This document shows positions 1 through 13,228 of a stretch of DNA of 13,228 bases, in pieces; positions within the stretch are counted from its first letter, which is position 1; each line of letters starts with the position of its first letter. The DNA is from an uncultured Pseudomonadota bacterium (lineage in GTDB: Bacteria; Pseudomonadota; Gammaproteobacteria; Burkholderiales; Usitatibacteraceae). The notes beneath the pieces were generated by a model that saw nothing but the letters and a program-made list of their open reading frames with translations, searched no databases and was not told where the DNA came from. A program made the translations under genes and the position numbers. The DNA is taken from the NCBI GenBank assembly GCA_946885905.1, contig CAMPHL010000017.1, positions 1 to 13,228 on the forward strand, read 5' to 3'.

Positions 1-1327
<1,327 letters not shown>

Positions 1328-1348
1328 GATCAGTCCTCTTCCTCTGTC

Positions 1349-1370
1349 GCCGCCTGCCCCCTCAGGCGGC
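1349..1370 (-). other. Intercistronic hairpin between rpsG and fusA
   Basis: The sequence contains a perfect 8-bp inverted repeat (GCCGCCTG / CAGGCGGC) with a 6-nt loop, lying in the 62-nt gap between the rpsG stop and the fusA start. No T-run follows it in the direction of transcription, so it is not an obvious intrinsic terminator. By inference it could be an RNA-stability or processing element, or could adjust fusA translation, but a chance GC-rich palindrome is possible. Confidence 0.5.
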
Positions 1371-1389
1371 ACGCAGCGGTTGATTCGAT

Positions 1390-1893
<504 letters not shown>

Positions 1894-2271
1894 TTAGGCG
1901 GCCTTGGGCCGCTTGGCTCCGTACTTGGAGCGCGACTGCTTGCGATCCTTCACGCCCGCGGTGTCGAGGCTGCCGCGCACCATGTGGTAGCGCACGCCCG
2001 GCAGGTCCTTCACGCGGCCGCCGCGGATCAGCACGACCGAGTGCTCCTGCAGGTTGTGGCCCTCGCCGCCGATGTAGCTGATCACCTCGTAGCCGTTGGT
2101 GAGGCGCACCTTGGCGACCTTGCGTAGCGCCGAGTTGGGCTTCTTGGGGGTCGTGGTGTAGACGCGGGTGCACACGCCGCGCTTCTGGGGGCTATTCCCG
2201 AGCGCGGGGACCTTGCTCTTGGTCTGCACCTTCCTGCGCCCTTTGCGCAGCAACTGGTTGATGGTCGGCAT
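1894..2271 (-). CDS. rpsL: 30S ribosomal protein S12
   Basis: S12 lies at the interface of the 30S subunit beside the decoding centre and helps set translational accuracy. The frame encodes 125 residues and matches the family from end to end, with the conserved blocks [23 protein letters not shown] (residues 29-51) and [13 protein letters not shown] (84-96) shown here by their key parts. Lys43, Lys88 and Pro91, where streptomycin-resistance substitutions occur in other bacteria, are the wild-type residues. Asp89, the residue methylthiolated by RimO in E. coli, is present. The start is the ATG at 2269-2271, preceded by a modest GAGA-type ribosome-binding site. It is the first gene of the str-type group and has its own candidate promoter at 2386-2414, giving an untranslated leader of roughly 105-110 nt. 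The stop is TAA. Confidence 0.98.
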   Translation of the reverse strand: MPTINQLLRKGRRKVQTKSKVPALGNSPQKRGVCTRVYTTTPKKPNSALRKVAKVRLTNGYEVISYIGGEGHNLQEHSVVLIRGGRVKDLPGVRYHMVRGSLDTAGVKDRKQSRSKYGAKRPKAA

Positions 2272-2320
2272 GATTTCTCGAAATTGCGGGGTTTTGAGGC
2301 GTCTCGGGGAGAGCCTTCCC

Positions 2321-2348
2321 GCCAGCCGGTGCCTGGCCCATTCGGGCC
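2321..2348 (-). other. Alternative hairpins in the rpsL leader
   Basis: Two short inverted repeats share bases. GGCCC (2335-2339) pairs with GGGCC (2344-2348) around a 4-nt loop. GCCAG (2321-2325) pairs with CTGGC (2333-2337). Because they overlap at 2335-2337 they cannot form together. They lie inside the region that would be transcribed as the leader of rpsL. Neither is followed by a T-run, so no clear rpoC terminator is visible here. A regulatory switch is only a possibility, since stems of 5 bp arise by chance in GC-rich DNA. Confidence 0.3.
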
Positions 2349-2385
2349 TAAAGATCGGCTCGAGCTGACGGGGAAAAAGCTCTCA

Positions 2386-2410
2386 ATTTTAGTGGCTTAT
2401 GACATTATCG

Positions 2411-2414
<4 letters not shown>
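2386..2414 (-). promoter_or_regulatory. Candidate sigma70-type promoter for rpsL-rpsG-fusA
   Basis: On the minus strand TTGACG (2409-2414) is separated by exactly 17 bp from TAAAAT (2386-2391). Each hexamer matches the housekeeping consensus at five of six positions and the spacing is optimal. The -35 element overlaps the rpoC stop codon, so the promoter fills the start of the rpoC-rpsL gap, a locally AT-rich stretch in GC-rich DNA. The predicted transcription start lies near 2379, giving a leader of about 105-110 nt before rpsL. This is a sequence prediction only, but it fits a separate str-type operon behind rpoC. Confidence 0.65.
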
Positions 2415-5944
<3,530 letters not shown>

Positions 5945-5992
5945 CTTGAGCCGCTTGGCGAGCTTCTTGATCTTGGTGTCGGAGGAGGTAGC

Positions 5993-6622
<630 letters not shown>

Positions 6623-6665
6623 CTAATGCCAGTTCGGTGGGCTTGCGGGTCCAGCGTCCCGGCTA

Positions 6666-10736
<4,071 letters not shown>

Positions 10737-10937
10737 GGGGGCTCCGAAAAACACGGGCGCGTCGGGGGTCCCCAACCTGTCGGGGTGGCCATTGATTCCC
10801 GCGCGCGCCTCGTCGTCCTGCTCCCGACTGGCGCTCATGGCCTGGTGGCTCGCCCCTACGAGCCGCTGGCGGACAGCCGTGCTGGGACGCACGGCCCGAC
10901 CAAACCGGTCTCCTGCAGTCGCTTCAGAAGACACAGC

Positions 10938-10956
10938 CAAGCCCCGTCGGGGCTTG
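10938..10956 (-). terminator. Candidate attenuator hairpin between rplL and rpoB
   Basis: There is a perfect 8-bp inverted repeat (CAAGCCCC / GGGGCTTG) with a 3-nt loop. Downstream on the minus strand comes a T-enriched but broken stretch (GCTGTGTCTTCT), so the termination signal looks partial. In E. coli the rplL-rpoB gap holds an attenuator that lowers rpoBC relative to the ribosomal protein genes. By position and structure this hairpin is a fair counterpart, but partial termination is inferred, not shown. Confidence 0.55.
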
Positions 10957-10975
10957 ACTCTGGCTTCTCGCGCTC

Positions 10976-10994
10976 GCGGCCGCCGAGCGGCCGC
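10976..10994 (-). other. GC-only hairpin just after rplL
   Basis: Two copies of the self-complementary octamer GCGGCCGC (10976-10983 and 10987-10994) are separated by 3 nt, so the RNA can form an 8-bp all-GC stem. It begins about 9 nt after the rplL stop codon and lies 19 nt before the 10938-10956 hairpin. It could protect the 3' end of the abundant rplL message or act as a processing site with its neighbour. The rest of this 267-nt gap (10737-10937) shows no gene and no convincing promoter. Confidence 0.5.
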
Positions 10995-11003
10995 TCCCGC
11001 GGG

Positions 11004-11390
11004 TTACTTGATCTCGACCTTCGCGCCGGCTTCCTCGAGCTTCTTCTTGAGGGCATCGGCGTCGGCCTTGGAAATGCCTTCCTTCACCGGCTTGGGGGCG
11101 CCGTCCACGAGGTCCTTGGCCTCCTTCAGGCCCAGGCCCGTGACTTCGCGCACCGCCTTGATGGAGTTCACCTTGTTCTCGCCGGCGGCGGTGAGGATCA
11201 CGGTGAACTCGGTCTGCTCCTCGGCAGCGGCGCCACCGGCGGCGGCACCGCCCGCCGGGGCGGCGACCGCGACGGTCGCGGCGGCGGCGGAGACGCCGAA
11301 CTTCTCTTCCATGTCCTTGATGAGCTGCGAGAGCTCGAGGACGGTCATGCTCCCGATCGCGTCGAGGATGTCTTGCTTGGCAACGGCCAT
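11004..11390 (-). CDS. rplL: 50S ribosomal protein L7/L12
   Basis: L7/L12 forms the multi-copy flexible stalk of the 50S subunit that recruits and activates translational GTPases, including the EF-G encoded at the left end of this window. The frame encodes 128 residues. The N-terminal dimerisation and L10-binding helices occupy about 1-33, an Ala/Gly-rich hinge about 34-57, and the globular C-terminal domain 58-128, which contains the factor-binding signature [12 protein letters not shown] (84-95). The start ATG is at 11388-11390 behind a strong ribosome-binding site (AGGAGC, 7 nt upstream), which suits a protein made in several copies per ribosome. It follows rplJ by 53 nt and ends in TAA before the hairpin-rich gap that leads to rpoB. 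Confidence 0.98.
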   Translation of the reverse strand: MAVAKQDILDAIGSMTVLELSQLIKDMEEKFGVSAAAATVAVAAPAGGAAAGGAAAEEQTEFTVILTAAGENKVNSIKAVREVTGLGLKEAKDLVDGAPKPVKEGISKADADALKKKLEEAGAKVEIK

Positions 11391-11443
11391 GATGTTTGCT
11401 CCTGGTTGAATGTCTTTAAACGGGTCGCGGGAAGAGGTCGCTC

Positions 11444-11974
11444 TCAGGCGGCCTGCTTCTCCCTCTGGTCGCGAACGGCGGCCACGGTGCGCGCGAACTT
11501 CGCCGGCACCTCGTTCAGCGTCTGGACGAACTTGGCGATCGGCGCCTGCATCGTGCCGAGCAGCATGGCGAGGAGCTCATCGCGGCTGGGCATGGTGGCG
11601 AGGCTTCCGACTTCCTTTGCGGTCATCACCTGGCCGGGCAGGGCCCCGCCCTTGATGACGAGCTTGTCGTTCCTCCTCGCGTAACCGTGGAGCACCTTCG
11701 CGGCGGAGACGGGGTCTTCGGAAATGCCGTACGCGAGCGGGCCCGCCATCTGGTCGGCGAGCTTCTCGAAAGGCGTTCCCTTGACCGCGCGGCGCGCGAG
11801 GGTGTTCTTCAGGACGCGAAGGTAGACGCCGGAGGCGCGGGCCTCCTTGCGCAGGACGGTGATGTCCTCGACCGGAAGGCCACGGTACTCGGCGAGCACG
11901 ACCGCCTGCGCCTTGGCCAGCCGGGCGGAGACTTCCGCCACGACTTCCTTCTTGTCTTCAATGTTCAGACTCAA
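11444..11974 (-). CDS. rplJ: 50S ribosomal protein L10
   Basis: L10 anchors the L7/L12 dimers to the GTPase-associated region of 23S rRNA, and the L10-L12 complex represses its own mRNA in E. coli. With the chosen start it has 176 residues, slightly longer than the E. coli protein (165) and within the betaproteobacterial range. The N-terminal rRNA-binding domain shows AEYRGL (28-33) and the basic segment [13 protein letters not shown] (52-64); the C-terminal helix (about 136-176) is the L12-binding part. The start is a TTG at 11972-11974, since no ATG or GTG lies nearby in frame, the product then begins [21 protein letters not shown] as related proteins do, and a clear ribosome-binding site sits 6 nt upstream. 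In-frame codons upstream to 12151 lie in the leader and have no family match. The stop is TGA, 53 nt before rplL. Confidence 0.96.
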   Translation of the reverse strand: MSLNIEDKKEVVAEVSARLAKAQAVVLAEYRGLPVEDITVLRKEARASGVYLRVLKNTLARRAVKGTPFEKLADQMAGPLAYGISEDPVSAAKVLHGYARRNDKLVIKGGALPGQVMTAKEVGSLATMPSRDELLAMLLGTMQAPIAKFVQTLNEVPAKFARTVAAVRDQREKQAA

Positions 11975-11980
11975 GGTCCT

Positions 11981-11986
11981 TCTCCT
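11981..11986 (-). promoter_or_regulatory. Ribosome-binding site deciding the TTG start of rplJ
   Basis: AGGAGA on the minus strand ends 6 nt before the TTG at 11972-11974. The only nearby ATG (about 13 nt upstream of the AGGAGA-to-TTG gap) is in a different frame and opens a peptide of only eleven codons. The spacing therefore supports TTG as the rplJ initiation codon. Confidence 0.75.
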
Positions 11987-12118
11987 TTTCCATAGCGACC
12001 TCTCGTCCAGGAGCCCGGCTGGCCGGGTGAACCTGTTCTTCGGTGCGCCATCTGCGTTGGCTCCGGCGTTTGCAGCCGGTTTTAAATCCCTTGCGGGATG
12101 CCGACGGTCTTTGATAAC

Positions 12119-12146
12119 ACCCGGCCGCCTTACGGCGCGGCCGGGT
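12119..12146 (-). other. Strong hairpin between rplA and rplJ
   Basis: A perfect 10-bp inverted repeat (ACCCGGCCGC / GCGGCCGGGT) surrounds an 8-nt loop, starting 14 nt after the rplA stop codon. No T-run follows, so it is unlikely to be a full terminator. It may be the base of the L10 leader structure, or may stabilise the 3' end of the rplK-rplA message and separate its expression from rplJ-rplL. Confidence 0.6.
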
Positions 12147-12160
12147 TCCAAAGCCTGTTG

Positions 12161-12874
12161 TTACTGCTGCGCGGCCGCGCTGCCGCCGTAGATCGTCTGG
12201 TCGATGCGGATTCCGACGCCCATCGTGCTCGACACCGAGACCTTCCTCAGGTAGATGCCCTTGGTCGAAGCGGGCTTCGCCTTGTTGATCGCGGCCATCA
12301 GCGCCTCGAGGTTCTCCGCGAGCGCGTCCACCTCGAACGAGGCACGGCCTATCGTGCACTGCACGATGCCCGCCTTGTCCGCGCGGTACTGCACCTGGCC
12401 GCCCTTCGCGTTCTTCACCGCCTCCTCGACGTTCGGGGTCACGGTGCCCACCTTCGGGTTCGGCATGAGGCCACGAGGGCCGAGGATCTGGCCCAGGGGA
12501 CCCACGACCTTCATGGCGTCCGGCGTGGCGATCACCACGTCGAAGTCCATGAAGCCGCCCTTGATCCTGTCGGCGAGGTCGTCGAAGCCGACCACGTCGG
12601 CACCGGCGTTCTTCGCCTTCTCGGCGTTCGCGCCCTGCGCGAACACCGCAACGCGGACGACCTTGCCCGTCCCGCGGGGCAGGACCACGCTGCCGCGGAC
12701 GACCTGGTCCGACTTCTTGGAGTCGATGCCCAGGTTCACGGCGACGTCGATCGACTCGTCGAACTTGGCGGTCGCCGTCTTCTTCACCAGGTCCAGCGCG
12801 GTCTTCGGCTCGTATGTCCTGCCGCGGTCGACCAGCGCATGGATCTTCTTGAATCGCTTGGAGATGGCAGCCAT
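12161..12874 (-). CDS. rplA: 50S ribosomal protein L1
   Basis: L1 binds helices 76-78 of 23S rRNA and forms the mobile L1 stalk that guides deacylated tRNA out of the E site. In E. coli it is also the translational repressor of the rplK-rplA message. The frame encodes 237 residues, against 234 in E. coli. The two-domain fold is recognisable: domain I from the N-terminal RFKK segment and [14 protein letters not shown] (38-51), domain II in the middle with [20 protein letters not shown] (125-144), and return to domain I with [10 protein letters not shown] (216-225). The start ATG at 12872-12874 shares its A with the TGA stop of rplK, so the two genes overlap by one base and are probably translationally coupled; a GGAGGG motif provides the ribosome-binding site. 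The stop is TAA. Confidence 0.98.
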   Translation of the reverse strand: MAAISKRFKKIHALVDRGRTYEPKTALDLVKKTATAKFDESIDVAVNLGIDSKKSDQVVRGSVVLPRGTGKVVRVAVFAQGANAEKAKNAGADVVGFDDLADRIKGGFMDFDVVIATPDAMKVVGPLGQILGPRGLMPNPKVGTVTPNVEEAVKNAKGGQVQYRADKAGIVQCTIGRASFEVDALAENLEALMAAINKAKPASTKGIYLRKVSVSSTMGVGIRIDQTIYGGSAAAQQ

Positions 12875-13228
12875 CAGATGCCCTCCACTTCCACGCCCAT
12901 GCTGCGGGCGCTGCCGGCGACCGTGCGCACGGCGGCATCGAGGTCCGCGGCGGTGAGGTCGGGCTGCTTCATCTTGGCGATCTCCTCGGCCTGCTTGCGC
13001 GTGAGCTTGCCCACCTTGTCGGTGTGCGGGCGCGGGCTTCCCTTGTCCAGCTTGAGCGCCTTGCGGATCAGCACCGACGCCGGCGGCGACTTGAGGATGA
13101 AGGTGAAGCTCTTGTCCGCGTACGCCGTGATCACGACCGGCAGCATCAGGCCCGGTTCCATCTTCTGCGTCTGGGCGTTGAACGCCTTGCAGAACTCCAT
13201 GATGTTGAGGCCGCGCTGGCCGAGCGCG
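12874..13228 (-). CDS. rplK: 50S ribosomal protein L11, missing its N-terminus at the window edge
   Basis: L11 binds the GTPase-associated region of 23S rRNA, taking part in factor-dependent GTP hydrolysis and in RelA activation. The last 117 residues are visible, beginning [17 protein letters not shown]; by comparison with the usual length near 143, about 26 residues lie beyond the right edge. The ATG at 13198-13200 is the internal Met of the [10 protein letters not shown] motif, not the start. The C-terminal rRNA-binding domain is complete, including [13 protein letters not shown] and the closing RSMGVEVEG. The TGA stop overlaps the rplA start by one base. By usual gene order nusG would lie upstream, outside the window. 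Confidence 0.97.
   Translation of the reverse strand, partial: ALGQRGLNIMEFCKAFNAQTQKMEPGLMLPVVITAYADKSFTFILKSPPASVLIRKALKLDKGSPRPHTDKVGKLTRKQAEEIAKMKQPDLTAADLDAAVRTVAGSARSMGVEVEGI

Larger units (their letters stand above)
11975..12160 (-). promoter_or_regulatory. Structured leader upstream of rplJ, candidate L10 autoregulatory site
   Basis: This 186-nt gap between rplA and rplJ holds no gene. On the minus strand it contains a strong 10-bp hairpin (12119-12146), a short hairpin with a GCAA tetraloop of the GNRA type (12086-12099), and a 5-bp hairpin (12014-12027) close to the rplJ ribosome-binding site. In E. coli the L10-L12 complex binds the leader of rplJ and represses translation of rplJ and rplL, and the position and structure here fit that role. 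I could not identify the L10-binding motif itself, nor a convincing promoter in the gap. Confidence 0.5.

Noticed and set aside
5981..5989. GGAGGAGGT on the plus strand beside the rpoC amber codon; on the mRNA strand this reads ACCTCCTCC, like the anti-Shine-Dalgarno end of 16S rRNA.
   Set aside because: On the coding strand it simply encodes Thr-Ser-Ser. It cannot act as a ribosome-binding site for rpoC, and no plus-strand start follows it. Coincidence is the best reading.
10737..10940. A 68-codon N-terminal extension of rpoB starting at a TTG.
   Set aside because: The extension has no counterpart in RpoB proteins, begins inside the attenuator-like hairpin and lacks a ribosome-binding site. 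The ATG at 10734-10736 gives the family N-terminus.
12040..12115. Possible promoter in the rplJ leader (TTATCA with a TTTAAA-like element).
   Set aside because: The spacing between the elements is about 25 bp and the -35 match is poor.
11975..12151. A 59-codon N-terminal extension of rplJ.
   Set aside because: It would place leader RNA in the protein. The TTG at 11972-11974 has a well-spaced ribosome-binding site and gives the known L10 N-terminus.

Overview
This window is a housekeeping gene cluster for ribosomal proteins and RNA polymerase. It most likely comes from a high-GC betaproteobacterium: the gene order, the protein sequences (for example the DQTNPLSE variant of the RpoB rifampicin region) and the roughly 65% G+C composition all fit. 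The genus cannot be fixed from the sequence. All real genes lie on the minus strand, so transcription runs from the right end of the window to the left.

In order of transcription the genes are rplK (L11, cut by the right edge), rplA (L1), rplJ (L10), rplL (L7/L12), rpoB (beta) and rpoC (beta-prime), followed by the str-type group rpsL (S12), rpsG (S7) and fusA (EF-G, cut by the left edge). The first group makes the L1 and L11 stalk components, the L10/L12 stalk and the two large RNA polymerase subunits. The second makes two 30S proteins and the translocation GTPase that works against the L12 stalk. rplK and rplA overlap by one base. A 186-nt structured leader precedes rplJ and is a candidate L10 autoregulatory site. 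Two GC-rich hairpins follow rplL and are a candidate attenuator or processing region before rpoB. A good sigma70-type promoter overlaps the rpoC stop codon and would drive rpsL-rpsG-fusA independently.

The one real anomaly is in rpoC. Codon 206 is an in-frame TAG that splits the gene into a 205-residue proximal frame and a distal open frame. If the TAG counts as one residue, the distal frame keeps exact E. coli numbering: NADFDGD falls at 458-464, the second zinc-site cysteines at 814/888/895/898 and the trigger-loop Met/Arg/His at 932/933/936. This is therefore a single-base substitution, not an indel or rearrangement. Because beta-prime is essential, the TAG is a sequencing or assembly error, a suppressed or read-through amber codon, or a true split subunit. 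TAG also ends rpsG at the normal family length, which argues against general reassignment of TAG.

Apart from that, I see no mobile element, CRISPR array, tRNA/rRNA gene or accessory system, and no coding gene on the plus strand.
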